64,000 bases of DNA from Planococcus soli. GTDB lineage: Bacteria; Bacillota; Bacilli; Bacillales_A; Planococcaceae. Location: assembly GCF_016881065.1 (NCBI RefSeq), contig NZ_WXYN01000022.1, positions 186,001 through 250,000 of the forward strand. Reading direction: 5' to 3'. Positions 17,318 through 27,125 of this stretch are shown here, piece by piece; position 1 is the first letter of the stretch; each line of letters opens with the position of its first letter. Below the pieces are notes generated by a model that did not search any database, had not been told where the DNA came from, and worked only from the letters and a program-made list of their open reading frames with translations. Both the position numbers and the translations under genes were made by a program.

Positions 17318-19045
17318 TCATTCTGCAGCAACAGCCACTTCGATATGCTGGAAGCTTGTGACATCGAACAATCCGCAATCGGTTAACTTTAAATGGGGAA
17401 TAACCGGTAAAGACAGGAAAGACAAGGTTAAAAAAGCATTGAAATGAGTGGGTGCGCCAATCTTCAAAAGGCTTTGGTCAAGCGTTTTGAGTTGTTCATA
17501 CACTGCAGGGAAGGGTTCTTCCGACATCAAGCCCGCAATGCCAAGAGATAAACTGGCCAATACTTTGCCTTCCTGGACAATTGCCAATCCGCCTTTCAGT
17601 TTGTGAAGAGCCTCGACCGCAGTCTTCATGTCTTCGTCACTCGTTCCAACAGCGATGATATTATGTGAATCGTGCGCAACAGTAGTAGCGATGGCACCAT
17701 TTTTAATGCCAAGCCCTTTGACGATGCCAAGGCCGATATTGCCGGTGGCCTGGTGGCGCTCAATGACAGCGATCTTTAATAAATCTTTTGAGGTATTTGA
17801 AACAAAAAAGCCATTGTTTACAGAAGCTTCTTCAATTAAATGCTCCGTGATCAGATTGTTTGGATTAATGCCAATCACATGTGCCTGGGTGCTGTGGCCC
17901 ATTGGGATTTGTAAACTGTCGATTGGGATAGCCGCTATTCGGACCGTATTCTGTACGGCGGAAGTTTCGCATTTCTCTCCGATAGGTCCCATGTAATGGC
18001 CGTTTTGCGCTGCAAGCTGGCCATCTTTATAAACTTCCGAAATGCGGAATTCTTCCAGGCTGTCGAGCAGCAGAAAATCGGCGTCATAACCGGGAGCAAT
18101 AGCGCCTTTCTGGCGTAAACCGAAGCATTGTGCGGCATTGATGCTCGCCATGGATATAGCTGTAATCGGTTCTATTCCTTGTTTGATGGCGACCCGGACA
18201 TTGTAATCCACACTGCCTTCTTCAATCAAATCATCCAAATGCTTATCGTCGGTACAGAATAAGCAGCGCTGCGCGTTTTTTTCAGTCACGCCTTCAAGTA
18301 AAGCGTGGAGGTTTTTGGCTACGGATCCTTCACGCAGCATAACGTACAGGCCGCGCTCTAAGCGCATGATCATCTCTTCTTTGGTTACACATTCATGATC
18401 GGTTAAAATTCCAGCAGTTCCATAAACATTGATATCATTTTCACTGAGTCCAGCCGCATGGCCATCGATTTGCTGGCTTAACAGGAGTTTATCCAGCATG
18501 GCATCCTCTCCGCGCAAGACGGCTGGGAAATCCATAACTTCTGCTAAGCCCAGCACCTGTGGCCGATCTAGAAATGGAGCCAGTTGTTCTGCAGATAGCT
18601 TTGCACCCGAAGTTTCAAAAAGAGTAGCCGGTACACACGATGGCAGCATAACCTTTATATCGAGCAGGCTGGCTTCAGAATCCTTAAGCATGAACTCCAG
18701 TCCTGCTGTCCCGCTGACGTTGGCGATTTCATGTGGATCTGTGATGACTGTGGTGACGCCATGGGGAAGGACTACCTGCGAAAACTGTTGGGGAGTCACC
18801 ATGGATGATTCGATATGAACGTGTGCATCGATCAAGCCGGGTGCGACAAATTTTCCGGTAGCATCGATTTCTTGGATTCCTTCATACTCACCAATGCCGA
18901 CAATGACACCATCGCTGATTGCCACATCGCCCGTTGTAAGGCTCTTCGTGAAAACATTGACGATGGAGGCGTGTCGAATTACAAGATCCACCTTCGTTTG
19001 CTTGTTGGCAGCGTCTATCCTCTTTTTTAATTTTTCTTTATTCAC
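17318..19045 (-). CDS. adeC: Adenine deaminase
   Basis: A 575-residue amidohydrolase. The metal site is in LIDAHVHIESSMVTP near residue 72, followed by TDPHEIANVSG, and later FCTDDKHLDDL and the long C-terminal Ade domain (VAHDSHNIIAVG). It hydrolyses adenine to hypoxanthine and ammonia for purine salvage or nitrogen supply. The length is standard for AdeC. The start is GTG 19045, preceded by GGAG at 9 nt; a nearby ATG is out of frame. I found no purine riboswitch in the leader. Confidence 0.93.
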   Translation of the reverse strand: MNKEKLKKRIDAANKQTKVDLVIRHASIVNVFTKSLTTGDVAISDGVIVGIGEYEGIQEIDATGKFVAPGLIDAHVHIESSMVTPQQFSQVVLPHGVTTVITDPHEIANVSGTAGLEFMLKDSEASLLDIKVMLPSCVPATLFETSGAKLSAEQLAPFLDRPQVLGLAEVMDFPAVLRGEDAMLDKLLLSQQIDGHAAGLSENDINVYGTAGILTDHECVTKEEMIMRLERGLYVMLREGSVAKNLHALLEGVTEKNAQRCLFCTDDKHLDDLIEEGSVDYNVRVAIKQGIEPITAISMASINAAQCFGLRQKGAIAPGYDADFLLLDSLEEFRISEVYKDGQLAAQNGHYMGPIGEKCETSAVQNTVRIAAIPIDSLQIPMGHSTQAHVIGINPNNLITEHLIEEASVNNGFFVSNTSKDLLKIAVIERHQATGNIGLGIVKGLGIKNGAIATTVAHDSHNIIAVGTSDEDMKTAVEALHKLKGGLAIVQEGKVLASLSLGIAGLMSEEPFPAVYEQLKTLDQSLLKIGAPTHFNAFLTLSFLSLPVIPHLKLTDCGLFDVTSFQHIEVAVAAE

Positions 19046-19099
19046 AGTTATTCATTCTCCTTTAAAATAGTTTTGAGTAAAAAGTTGTATGGAGATGGC

Positions 19100-19128
19100 A
19101 GGATAAACGTGCTTTGATTTTTATGCAA
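19100..19128 (-). promoter_or_regulatory. Candidate adeC promoter
   Basis: On the minus strand TTGCAT (19123-19128) and TATCCT (19100-19105) are 17 bp apart, about 55 bp upstream of the GTG start. Confidence 0.4.
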
Positions 19129-19335
19129 AGATTTACGCGTTGACTAATTTTACATTAAATAAGAAGCAAGCTCTAGCAAAGAGAGAGATGAATTCATACT
19201 GAATAGTAGAAATGCAGAAACTGCCTTTATTTGATTTATAAAAAAAGATGATATAAACTAGCATAAAATTCCTTTTTAAAAAGTTTGATATTTCTGATAA
19301 AATAGGGGTTTCTTTAAAACGAGAGGGGAATCAGA

Positions 19336-21144
19336 ATGTCGGATATTTCAACTCACGATTTATTTGCTTATTTGAACGTTACCGGTGCATCGCAGCCGAA
19401 AGTAATTCCAAATCAACGGACTTTTACATTTTTATCAAAAAAGACGGGGCTTCCGCAAGTTTGGAAGTGGAACGGAAATTTAGATGATGTGGAGCAAGTT
19501 ACTGATTTGGAAGACCGCATATTACTGGTCAGCCATTCGCCTTCGGGGAAAAAGACCATTGTAGGCATGGATCATAAGGGCAATGAAAAGCAGCAGTTTT
19601 ATGTGATGGACAGCGATGGATCAAACATAGAAGCATTGGTTGTGTCGCCAGACCATTTCCATCATTTTGGCGGCTGGTCTCCGGACGAAACGAAAATCGC
19701 CTTTTCCAGCAACCGGCGGCATCCTGGATATTTCGATGTCTTTATAATCGATCTTTACGAAAAGAAGGAACGGGCAATCTACGAAACGGAAGCTAATTGC
19801 AACCCGGTTTGTTGGACGAAAGATGGACAGAGTTTGATTTTAAGCATACCGGATACGAATATCGACCAATCCTATTATGTATTGAATATCGAGACAAAAG
19901 AAAAAGTGAAAATCGGTTCGGAAGATGTGTTGGGCAGGCACCATTCTATTCAATTGACTAAAGATGGGAAGGGCGGGCTTTTAGTGTCGGATGTCGGAAG
20001 AGATACATTATCGATCCGACAATTTTCTTTAGAATCACTTTACGAATTGGATGAAATTCATTCAGTAAAAAACTGGGATATCGAAGAAATTGAGTTGTCT
20101 CCCAATAATTCTCAGCTGGCCTTTACCATTAACGAGGGAGGCATTTCGAGACTGGGCATTTACAATTTGCATAACCAAACACATAAGATGATTGAAAAAA
20201 TCCCTTCAGGTGTCTTCGAATCACTTTCTTGGTTAGCGGAAGATGAATTGGTTTTGGGATTGAAAAGCCCCATTTATCCGGGAGACATCTGGAAAGTATC
20301 AATGGATACTGGGCAAAGCGAACGCCTGACACTTGTTGGTAAAGATAAAACAGTGGAACACTTGTGGTTGGAGCCGGAATTATGCAGTTTTTCTTCATTT
20401 GACGGCCTGGAGATTCCTTACTTTTTATATGGAAAACGGGAGTATTCCCAGCCGGTTGTAATCTATGTGCATGGCGGCCCAGAATCCCAGATCCGTGCTG
20501 AATTCAACCCGGTTATCCAGTTTTTAGCTGCGAATGGTTTTGCGGTTGCGGCGCCAAATGTCCGCGGCAGCATGGGCTACGGCAGGGAATATGTGCAGCT
20601 CGACGATGTGCGGAAGCGGATGGATTCTGTTGCTGATTTGAAAGAACTGGCAGAAGACCTGGTGAATAGCCACGGGGCAGACCGTGACAAGATTGGAATC
20701 ATGGGGCGCAGTTACGGCGGCTTCATGGTGCTTGCAGCTTTAACGAGCTATCCGACTGTCTGGGCGGCGGGCGTGGATATCGTAGGCATTTCACACTTTA
20801 AATCGTTTCTGGAAAACACCGGATCCTGGAGGCGGGCTATGCGTGAATACGAGTATGGTTCATTAAAAGACGATGGCGACTTTTTTGAAGAAATTGCGCC
20901 CTTAAACCATACGGCCAACATCCAAGCACCTTTATTGGTTTTTCATGGACGAAATGATACACGCGTCCCCGTGAGCGAAGCAGAGCAACTGACAGCTGAT
21001 TTAAAAAATCAGGACAAGCATGTGGAATTGATCATTTTTGAAGATGAAGGACATCAAACCGAGAAAATGGAAAACCATATCCAAATGAATACATTGATTG
21101 TTGAATTCATGGAAAAGTTCTTAGGCAACAACAAACAGGCTTAA
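19336..21144 (+). CDS. S9 family serine peptidase (acylaminoacyl-peptidase-like)
   Basis: A 602-residue protein with an N-terminal beta-propeller of WD40-like/TolB-like repeats (to about residue 350) and a C-terminal alpha/beta hydrolase. The catalytic triad is Ser459 in GRSYGGF, Asp541 in HGRNDTRVP and His573 in DEGHQ. It should cleave short or N-acylated peptides in the cytoplasm, as no signal peptide is present. It stands as a single gene preceded by GAGAGGGGAATCAGA. Confidence 0.88.
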   Translation: MSDISTHDLFAYLNVTGASQPKVIPNQRTFTFLSKKTGLPQVWKWNGNLDDVEQVTDLEDRILLVSHSPSGKKTIVGMDHKGNEKQQFYVMDSDGSNIEALVVSPDHFHHFGGWSPDETKIAFSSNRRHPGYFDVFIIDLYEKKERAIYETEANCNPVCWTKDGQSLILSIPDTNIDQSYYVLNIETKEKVKIGSEDVLGRHHSIQLTKDGKGGLLVSDVGRDTLSIRQFSLESLYELDEIHSVKNWDIEEIELSPNNSQLAFTINEGGISRLGIYNLHNQTHKMIEKIPSGVFESLSWLAEDELVLGLKSPIYPGDIWKVSMDTGQSERLTLVGKDKTVEHLWLEPELCSFSSFDGLEIPYFLYGKREYSQPVVIYVHGGPESQIRAEFNPVIQFLAANGFAVAAPNVRGSMGYGREYVQLDDVRKRMDSVADLKELAEDLVNSHGADRDKIGIMGRSYGGFMVLAALTSYPTVWAAGVDIVGISHFKSFLENTGSWRRAMREYEYGSLKDDGDFFEEIAPLNHTANIQAPLLVFHGRNDTRVPVSEAEQLTADLKNQDKHVELIIFEDEGHQTEKMENHIQMNTLIVEFMEKFLGNNKQA

Positions 21145-21255
21145 GAAATCGGTTTGATAGTTTTCTTCTGTGAAATACACAGGGATATATTTCATTGCTT
21201 GAAGGAGTTATACTAATGAAATGAGCTGTTAAAGTTTTAGAAAGAAGATGACCAT

Positions 21256-22314
21256 ATGACGATTCACCCGATGGCAAAAGCCTTTGTAATCGGCTTAGCT
21301 GGCGCAGGGATTTTTGTAGCAGCAGGTGCGCCGATGCCCTGGCTGCTGGGCCCTTTGTTTGCGGTTTTGCTCATGCAACTATTTACACCGGTTTCGCTGC
21401 AATGGCATTCCCGTTTCCGCAACAGCGGATTGGTAGTAGCAGGTTATGTTATCGGCTTTGCCTTTACGCTTGAAGCATTGCAAGGGATGAGGCATTATTT
21501 TTTGGCGATGATAGTGATCAATGTCGCCTTTTTCGTCCTTTTCCTCTTTATCAGTTCGTTGATGGCTTCCCGGACAAAAGTGGATCAGGCAACAGCGATG
21601 ACCTGCTGCGTTCCGGGCGGCTTGTCGCAAATCATAACGTTTGCAGAAGAGCAGAAAACCATTGATTTGACGGCGGTGACGTTTTATCATGTTCTCCGTG
21701 TCCTATTGATTGTCGCCATTGTTCCATTTATCGTCGCAAACGGCGGATCTTCCCATGTGGAAGAGCTGGGACAAGGGGAGTATTCCCTGCAGCTGCTCGG
21801 GTTGCTGGTGCTGTGCTATGGAGCAGGGATGCTGGCACAAAAAATAAAAGTGCCCACAGCTTTTTTGCTTGGGCCAGTTTTTCTGATCATGGCATTCAAT
21901 CTGGCTGGTCTAGCAGTGCCGGTCATGCCAGGCTCTTTCCTGCACATCGCCCAATTATTCATCGGTATTTACATTGGATTGCTTTTGAAGAAAGAGGATT
22001 TGAAATTGACAAAACGGATGATTTTCTATTCTTTTTTTTCGAGTGCTGTGCTGATCGCTTTTGCCTACGGCATCAGCTTTATCCTGCAGGACCTCTACGG
22101 ACTGAGCTTTTCCACCAGCTTTCTGAGCGTGGTGCCGGGGGGACTTGACCAGATGGGCATTATTGCGGCATCGGTTCATGCTGATGTAACCGTCGTAACG
22201 GCGTTTCAGCTGTTCCGAATTTTGTTTCTGTCGGTATTGATCGTACCGTTCGTTAAATTTGCTGCCGCCCGCAGCGAACAGCGGAAAAAAATTTCTGCAG
22301 AAAACGCAGGATAG
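21256..22314 (+). CDS. AbrB-family (PF05145-type) membrane protein
   Basis: A 352-residue protein with about ten hydrophobic helices in two similar halves. Each half carries a CVPGGL/VVPGGLDQM segment, the hallmark of the AbrB duplication family, which has nothing to do with the DNA-binding AbrB. The family was once linked to ammonia monooxygenase; its function is not established, and a transport role is only likely. It is monocistronic and ends at a terminator shared with the xylosidase gene. Confidence 0.75.
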   Translation: MTIHPMAKAFVIGLAGAGIFVAAGAPMPWLLGPLFAVLLMQLFTPVSLQWHSRFRNSGLVVAGYVIGFAFTLEALQGMRHYFLAMIVINVAFFVLFLFISSLMASRTKVDQATAMTCCVPGGLSQIITFAEEQKTIDLTAVTFYHVLRVLLIVAIVPFIVANGGSSHVEELGQGEYSLQLLGLLVLCYGAGMLAQKIKVPTAFLLGPVFLIMAFNLAGLAVPVMPGSFLHIAQLFIGIYIGLLLKKEDLKLTKRMIFYSFFSSAVLIAFAYGISFILQDLYGLSFSTSFLSVVPGGLDQMGIIAASVHADVTVVTAFQLFRILFLSVLIVPFVKFAAARSEQRKKISAENAG

Positions 22315-22316
22315 AC

Positions 22317-22356
22317 AAAAGGCAGCCCCAGACACTAAGTCCGAGGCTGCCTTTTC
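22317..22356. terminator. Bidirectional terminator, AbrB-like protein / xylosidase
   Basis: AAAAGGCAGCC pairs with GGCTGCCTTTT across a 17-nt loop between convergent genes. Confidence 0.8.
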
Positions 22357-22363
22357 TATGGGC

Positions 22364-23977
22364 TTATTCTTTTGATTCTTTATAGACGAAGTAATCGAAA
22401 TCAGCTGGCTGCTGCTGACCTGATAAATCCTGGCACTGCATGCCGACAAATGCACCGGTGAAAAAACCGCCGCCTTGAATATAGTCATCTGACAGTTTGG
22501 CAGACTCGAACTTAATCGGCAGCGTGATCCAGTTCTCACCATCAAAGGAATACAAATACGTATAGGTCTTTGTTTGAACTTCCACCCGCATATGAACATA
22601 TTCAATGTGTTCAGGGATGCTGATTTCTTCTCCTTGGAGCGGCTGGGAGAAGGAGAAGTTGTCGCACACTGTCAGTTCAAGAATGCGCCCTTTTTCCTCA
22701 TGCCAGGAAATTTGAAGAGCTGTCCAGTTTTCCGTGTTGTAGTAGTTTACAAGTCCGGCACCTTGCTGGAAAGTGGTGGGCTGGAAAGCGACTTTCGTTT
22801 CGGCAGTAAAGGTGAAGTGCTGCCAGCGCCTTGCCACAAACGCCTGAGTGAACTTGGAAGTCAGCGATTCGCGTCCATAGAGGCGGAGATGGCCAGGCTT
22901 ATCATTCAACGAAACGATTTCTTCGCCAAGCGGAATACGCAGCGTTTGGAAATGGCTGTTCAACTTGGCAGAATCGAAATCATCCTTTTCAGGAAAATCT
23001 GCTGGCCAAGAAACTTCTTCAATGGCGGGACCTTCAATTTGCGAAGCCGGCTGATTGCCTCCGACCACATACGGCCACTTGTCTCTCCACTCCAAGCGCT
23101 GTATGGCAGTTTCCCTGCCCAGTGGACAAAAGCCTCGAGGATCCAATAAAGCCTGGTCTTCCTGCGGCAGCGGGCGTCCTGTCAAATGTACCAGGAACCA
23201 TTCGTCTGTATGGGTTTGGACAATCGAAGCGTGCCCGGCTTTTTGAAGCGGAATTCTTGGGTATGGCCATGAAGTTATCAATGGATTTTCAGGATGGACT
23301 TCGTAAGGTCCGTCAATTTGGCGAGAGCGGGCAATGGTCGCCTGATGATCGTATTTCGTTCCGCCTTCTGCTGTCAGCAAGTAATAATACTCGCCAATCT
23401 TGTAAAGGTGCGGCGCTTCGGTCAATTTGATATCGGTCCCTTTAAAGATGATTTTGGATTCACCGACAAGTTTACGCGTTGCCGGATCGAATTCCTGCAG
23501 GACGATGCCGTAAAAAGGATGATGCCCGACACGATGGTCCCAGTACATATTAACGAAATATTTTTTTCCCGACTCGTCATGGAAGAGAGAAGGATCGAAT
23601 CCAGAACTGTTCAGATACGAAGGTTCTGACCATTCTCCATCGATTGTTTCACACGTCACTAAATAGTTGTGGCAGTCTTTCCATTGGCCTTCTGTTACTT
23701 TAACGTCCGTAAAAATCAGCCAAAACTGGCCGTCACTGTACGACAAGGCAGGAGCCCAAACGCCGCCGGAGTTCGGATTGCCTGACATGTTCAATTGGCT
23801 CAAGCGATTTAAGGGCCTAGAAATCAACCGCCAGTTTTTCAAATCTTTGGAGTGGTAAATGCCTACACCGGGGAACCATTCAAATGTAGAAACGGCAATA
23901 TAGTAATCTTCTCCAACACGGCAAATAGATGGATCGGGATTAAAACCAGTTAAAATCGGATTTTGGATTATACTCAT
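22364..23977 (-). CDS. xynB: GH43 beta-xylosidase
   Basis: A 537-residue GH43 enzyme with the C-terminal beta-sandwich domain typical of bacterial beta-1,4-xylosidases. The general base Asp15 lies in GFNPDPSI, the transition-state Asp in SGFDPSLF, and the acid Glu in LTEAPHLYK. It lacks a signal peptide, so it works in the cytoplasm on imported xylooligosaccharides, releasing xylose for XylA. Its promoter overlaps a XylR-type operator and the leader holds a cre-like site. The gene is transcribed away from the rest of the cluster but is adjacent to xylR. Confidence 0.92.
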   Translation of the reverse strand: MSIIQNPILTGFNPDPSICRVGEDYYIAVSTFEWFPGVGIYHSKDLKNWRLISRPLNRLSQLNMSGNPNSGGVWAPALSYSDGQFWLIFTDVKVTEGQWKDCHNYLVTCETIDGEWSEPSYLNSSGFDPSLFHDESGKKYFVNMYWDHRVGHHPFYGIVLQEFDPATRKLVGESKIIFKGTDIKLTEAPHLYKIGEYYYLLTAEGGTKYDHQATIARSRQIDGPYEVHPENPLITSWPYPRIPLQKAGHASIVQTHTDEWFLVHLTGRPLPQEDQALLDPRGFCPLGRETAIQRLEWRDKWPYVVGGNQPASQIEGPAIEEVSWPADFPEKDDFDSAKLNSHFQTLRIPLGEEIVSLNDKPGHLRLYGRESLTSKFTQAFVARRWQHFTFTAETKVAFQPTTFQQGAGLVNYYNTENWTALQISWHEEKGRILELTVCDNFSFSQPLQGEEISIPEHIEYVHMRVEVQTKTYTYLYSFDGENWITLPIKFESAKLSDDYIQGGGFFTGAFVGMQCQDLSGQQQPADFDYFVYKESKE

Positions 23978-24002
23978 TATTCTTCATCCTCCATTCAAAA
24001 TA

Positions 24003-24016
24003 TGTAAGTGCTTACA
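24003..24016 (-). promoter_or_regulatory. cre-like site in the xylosidase leader
   Basis: TGTAAGTGCTTACA is a near-perfect palindrome differing from the cre consensus at one base. It lies between the predicted promoter and the coding start, where CcpA could act as a roadblock. Confidence 0.55.
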
Positions 24017-24031
24017 TGGTTCGGTTAGTAG

Positions 24032-24061
24032 CTTATAAACGATCATACCTCACTTAGTCTA
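24032..24061 (-). promoter_or_regulatory. Candidate xylosidase promoter
   Basis: On the minus strand TAGACT (24056-24061) and TATAAG (24032-24037) are 18 bp apart. The -35 box is inside the operator at 24054-24078, the same arrangement as the other two xylose promoters. Confidence 0.5.
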
Positions 24062-24078
24062 ATGAGTAAACTAAGTTT
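24054..24078 (-). promoter_or_regulatory. XylR-type operator, site A (xylosidase)
   Basis: This 25-bp site shares the pattern TAGTCTAnTGnnTAAACnAA with sites at 25620 and 29576 and contains the inverted repeat ACTTAGT/ACTAAGT. It covers the -35 region. It lies next to the ROK repressor gene. Confidence 0.65.
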
Positions 24079-24103
24079 TAGAAATAGTTAAGATTTAAGG
24101 CAT

Positions 24104-24136
24104 AAAAAAGCCGATCTCCGTTAATGGAAATCGGCA
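24104..24136 (-). terminator. Terminator of xylR
   Basis: On the minus strand GCCGATTTCC pairs with GGAGATCGGC (one mismatch) and is followed by a run of six T. Confidence 0.75.
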
Positions 24137-24158
24137 CGTCATGCGTTATCAAATGTTT

Positions 24159-25367
24159 TTACACATTCAAGCTTACTTTTTGCTGCATGCTGACGTTAAG
24201 GAAATTTTCAATTGAAAAAGCAGAAACGCCTAAAGCACTTGAGAACGTACTCAATTCTGAGAAACAGATGGTCAAGTCATTTTGCTGGAACCACAGAGCT
24301 TGGTTCGACACACGATCAGTCAGCGTTTTGTTCAGCCATTTATAGGAGGAAGCCATTCGATTGCCGATAATTACCTGCTGGGGATTAAAGCTGTTGATGA
24401 TATTATTGATGCCGACACCGAGATAGTCGCCTGCCTGTTCAAACAGGGATATCACTTTTGGATCGCCCTGTTCGGCAAGTGCCAGAAGATCGCTCAGCTC
24501 CAGCTCTTTCCCAGCTAAAGAAGGAAGTTTCATTTTCTCTGCAGCGGTCAGCAACGCCTGCTCAGACGCATACAATTCCCAGCATCCTTTATTGCCGCAG
24601 CGGCATGTGGGCCCGTTCACTTGAATGGTCATATGCCCGAGCTCTCCTGAAAAGCCGTTTGAACCTTTATACAAAGAGCCATTCAATATCAAACCAACGC
24701 CAATTCCGATGCCTGCGCTAACATAGATAATGTGCTCGCAATCTTTTCCGGCGCCGAACTTCTTTTCTCCATAAGCGCCTGCGTTTGCCTCATTTTCAAT
24801 GATGACTGGCAAATGGTATTTGTTTTCAAGAACCAGCTTTAAATTCAGGTTTTTCCATTTCAGGTTTGGAGCAAGCAATATCTCGCCATTGTTATCGACG
24901 ATTCCCGGTACACCGACGCCAATGCCAATGATGCCGTGTGGGCTCTCAGGTGCGGAGGCAATCAGATAATCGATGGTATTGAAAAGCTGAAGTTCAATTT
25001 CTTCATACGTTAAATTCTTAAAGATGACTTCTTTTTCATTGCAGATATTGCCGTTCAAATCTGTCAACACGCCCAACAGGTAATTGACTCCAATATCTAT
25101 GCCTACCGAATACCCAGCCTTTTCATTGAAAAGCAGCATTACGGGGCGTCTGCCGCCACTGGATTTTCCGGGACCGGATTCATAAATCAAATGATCTTCT
25201 AGCAGGTCATTTACCAGGGAAGATACGGTGCCTTTGTTTAAACCGACTTCTTGGGCTACAGCTGCCCTGGAAATAGGGGAGTGGTTAATGATTTTTTTTA
25301 AGACCAGGGATTTGTTTCCCTCTTTTACCACATGATGATTCCAAGTCCTATTTTCTCTAATATTCAT
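24159..25367 (-). CDS. xylR: XylR-like ROK family repressor
   Basis: A 402-residue ROK regulator. A winged helix-turn-helix (SRAAVAQEVGLNKGTVSSLV) occupies residues 32-52, and the sugar-kinase-like ROK domain follows with GIDIGVNY and the zinc motif CRCGNKGCWE near residue 265. The class contains the xylose repressor XylR, which releases operators when xylose is present. Location between the xylosidase and the xylose importer, and the shared operators at their promoters, support that role. AAGGAG precedes the ATG. Confidence 0.88.
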   Translation of the reverse strand: MNIRENRTWNHHVVKEGNKSLVLKKIINHSPISRAAVAQEVGLNKGTVSSLVNDLLEDHLIYESGPGKSSGGRRPVMLLFNEKAGYSVGIDIGVNYLLGVLTDLNGNICNEKEVIFKNLTYEEIELQLFNTIDYLIASAPESPHGIIGIGVGVPGIVDNNGEILLAPNLKWKNLNLKLVLENKYHLPVIIENEANAGAYGEKKFGAGKDCEHIIYVSAGIGIGVGLILNGSLYKGSNGFSGELGHMTIQVNGPTCRCGNKGCWELYASEQALLTAAEKMKLPSLAGKELELSDLLALAEQGDPKVISLFEQAGDYLGVGINNIINSFNPQQVIIGNRMASSYKWLNKTLTDRVSNQALWFQQNDLTICFSELSTFSSALGVSAFSIENFLNVSMQQKVSLNV

Positions 25368-25619
25368 GTTTATTCACTCCTTTATCTTTTAAGAATGTTT
25401 TAAAGTAATTTTATTAGGAAGACTGCCTGAAAAAAATCGAGAAAGTTCAATGACAAGGATTTTTTAATGGGGTAAGGTTCAGCCGGAAACTGAACTGTAA
25501 AATTGCTGCTGCCAACTTACATAGTTATAAATTTGCTGAAAGTATATCTTTATATTGTACCTTCATTTTTCCCTTTTGAGTAATAAAGCTTGTCATAAGA
25601 GCATTTTAGCACGAAAATA
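25368..25619. other. AT-rich spacer upstream of xylR
   Basis: About 250 bp between the divergent xylR gene and the operator of the xylose importer. No convincing promoter, ORF or repeat was found in it, though the xylR promoter must lie here. Confidence 0.4.
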
Positions 25620-25644
25620 AAACTTTGTTTAGCCACTAGACTAA
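25620..25644 (+). promoter_or_regulatory. XylR-type operator, site B (xylose importer)
   Basis: The minus strand reads as the same pattern as site A, with 21 of 25 bases identical. Its right end contains the -35 box of the importer promoter. Confidence 0.7.
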
Positions 25645-25665
25645 CAAAAATATTTTTGCTACAAT
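25637..25665 (+). promoter_or_regulatory. Promoter of the xylose importer operon
   Basis: TAGACT (25637-25642) and TACAAT (25660-25665) are 17 bp apart; the -35 box is inside operator B. Confidence 0.65.
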
Positions 25666-25674
25666 GAAACCGCA

Positions 25675-25698
25675 TACAACAATCTGAAAATTGTTGTA
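25675..25698 (+). promoter_or_regulatory. Stem-loop at the 5' end of the importer mRNA
   Basis: TACAACAAT and ATTGTTGTA form a perfect 9-bp inverted repeat with a 6-nt loop, a few bases after the predicted transcription start. It may stabilise the mRNA or be an additional operator. Confidence 0.5.
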
Positions 25699-25728
25699 AT
25701 ACTAATTTGAACGAGGGGGAGAGAAAAA

Positions 25729-27030
25729 ATGGGAAAGAAGAAAACGCTTACACTTCTATCATCCGCTTTTGCTTTGTCATTGGTTTTAACAGGCTGCTCG
25801 GATTCCGGCGAAACAGGTGATGCATCGGGGGCATCTGATACAGAAATAAAATTCATGCATTTATGGCCGGAAGGCAGTTCGAAAAAACATTATGATGTGG
25901 TAAATGAAATCATCGCTGAGTACGAAGCAGAAAACGAAGGGGTGTCAGTCGACCTCGAAGTATTGAGCAACGAACAGTACAAAGATAAATTGAGAGTTCT
26001 CTCCACATCTGGGGATCTTCCGGATGTCGGCTTGACTTGGGCAGCAGGATTTTTGGAACCTTATGTTGGCGGCAATATGTTTGCACCGCTGGATGATGTA
26101 ATCGAAGAAGATTTGAGCGACGCGTTTGTACCGGGAACGACAGAAGCTTATGCATTGGATGGAGCTACTTACGGACTTCCATTGGAATTGAACATTGTTT
26201 CTTTATACTATAACAAGGCAATGTTCGAGGAGCAGGGCATCACACCTCCTGAGACTTACGAGGAGCTTGAAACTGCCATAGCAGAATTCAACGATGCCGG
26301 AATTCAGCCAATTGCTTTAGGCAACCGGGATTCTTGGACAGGCTCTATGTGGTATATGTATCTCGCTGACCGAATCGGCGGTGCAGAGGTATTGAATAAA
26401 GCAATTGACCGTTCAGGATCTTTTGAAGACCCGGCACTGGTTGAAGCAGCTGCTAAAACACAGGAACTTGTTGACTCTGGCGCTTTTGTCAATGGATTTA
26501 ACGGCCTTGCAGACGAAGAAGCCAAATCCATGTTCATGAGCGGACAATCGCCAATGTACTTGATCGCAACTTGGGATCTTCCAAACTTTACAACTAACGA
26601 AAGTGTTCCCCAGGAATTCAGAGATTCGATCGGCTATCTTAACTTCCCGACTGTCGATGGACAAGGAGATCCGAGCAGTTTTGTCGGCGGTCCTGGAGTT
26701 GGACTGTTTGTCGCTGAAGAATCGGAAGTAAAAGAAGAAGCAAAAGATTTTGCAGCTTATTTTGTAAAAGCTTGGGGAGAAGAAGCTGTAACGAAAGCAG
26801 GAGTAATTCCAGCCACTAAAGTGGATGCTGAAACTTTGGATCTGCCGGAAATGTATGTTGATATCCTTAATGAATTGAATGGGGCAACAAACATTACATT
26901 ATTTGCGGATGTTCAGATGAGCCCGGATGTGGCTCAAGTTCACTTGGATTCTGTTCAGGCCCTTTTTGGAAATGAAATCACTCCGGAAGAGTTTGCTGAA
27001 AATCATGAAGAAGCCCTTTCATCAGAATAA
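25729..27030 (+). CDS. Sugar ABC transporter substrate-binding lipoprotein (xylose/xylooligosaccharide)
   Basis: A 433-residue family-1 solute-binding protein. The signal peptide ends in lipobox LTGC (Cys23), followed by a Ser/Gly/Asp linker. The mature part has IKFMHLWPEGSS and GLPLELNIVSLYYNKAMF, typical of sugar binders. The xylose regulon context points to xylose, xylobiose or xylooligosaccharides. GAGGGGGAGAG lies upstream of the ATG. A hairpin and two permease genes follow; no ATPase gene is present. Confidence 0.88.
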   Translation: MGKKKTLTLLSSAFALSLVLTGCSDSGETGDASGASDTEIKFMHLWPEGSSKKHYDVVNEIIAEYEAENEGVSVDLEVLSNEQYKDKLRVLSTSGDLPDVGLTWAAGFLEPYVGGNMFAPLDDVIEEDLSDAFVPGTTEAYALDGATYGLPLELNIVSLYYNKAMFEEQGITPPETYEELETAIAEFNDAGIQPIALGNRDSWTGSMWYMYLADRIGGAEVLNKAIDRSGSFEDPALVEAAAKTQELVDSGAFVNGFNGLADEEAKSMFMSGQSPMYLIATWDLPNFTTNESVPQEFRDSIGYLNFPTVDGQGDPSSFVGGPGVGLFVAEESEVKEEAKDFAAYFVKAWGEEAVTKAGVIPATKVDAETLDLPEMYVDILNELNGATNITLFADVQMSPDVAQVHLDSVQALFGNEITPEEFAENHEEALSSE

Positions 27031-27064
27031 ATAGAGTTCCAAAGGGAAAATCTAATTAAAAAGA

Positions 27065-27094
27065 GGGGGCATATCCTAAGTAAGGAATGTCCCC
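27065..27094 (+). terminator. Intercistronic hairpin after the binding-protein gene
   Basis: GGGGGCATATCCT pairs with AGGAATGTCCCC around AAGTA, with one mismatch and a bulge, followed by TTGTATTTTCT. It is placed like the hairpin at 5431, between binding protein and first permease, and may cause partial termination or mRNA protection. Confidence 0.55.
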
Positions 27095-27125
27095 TTGTAT
27101 TTTCTAAGATATGGGGTTGAATCGT

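Noticed and set aside
19046-19335. Purine riboswitch upstream of adeC
   Set aside because: The conserved purine aptamer core was not found on the minus strand.
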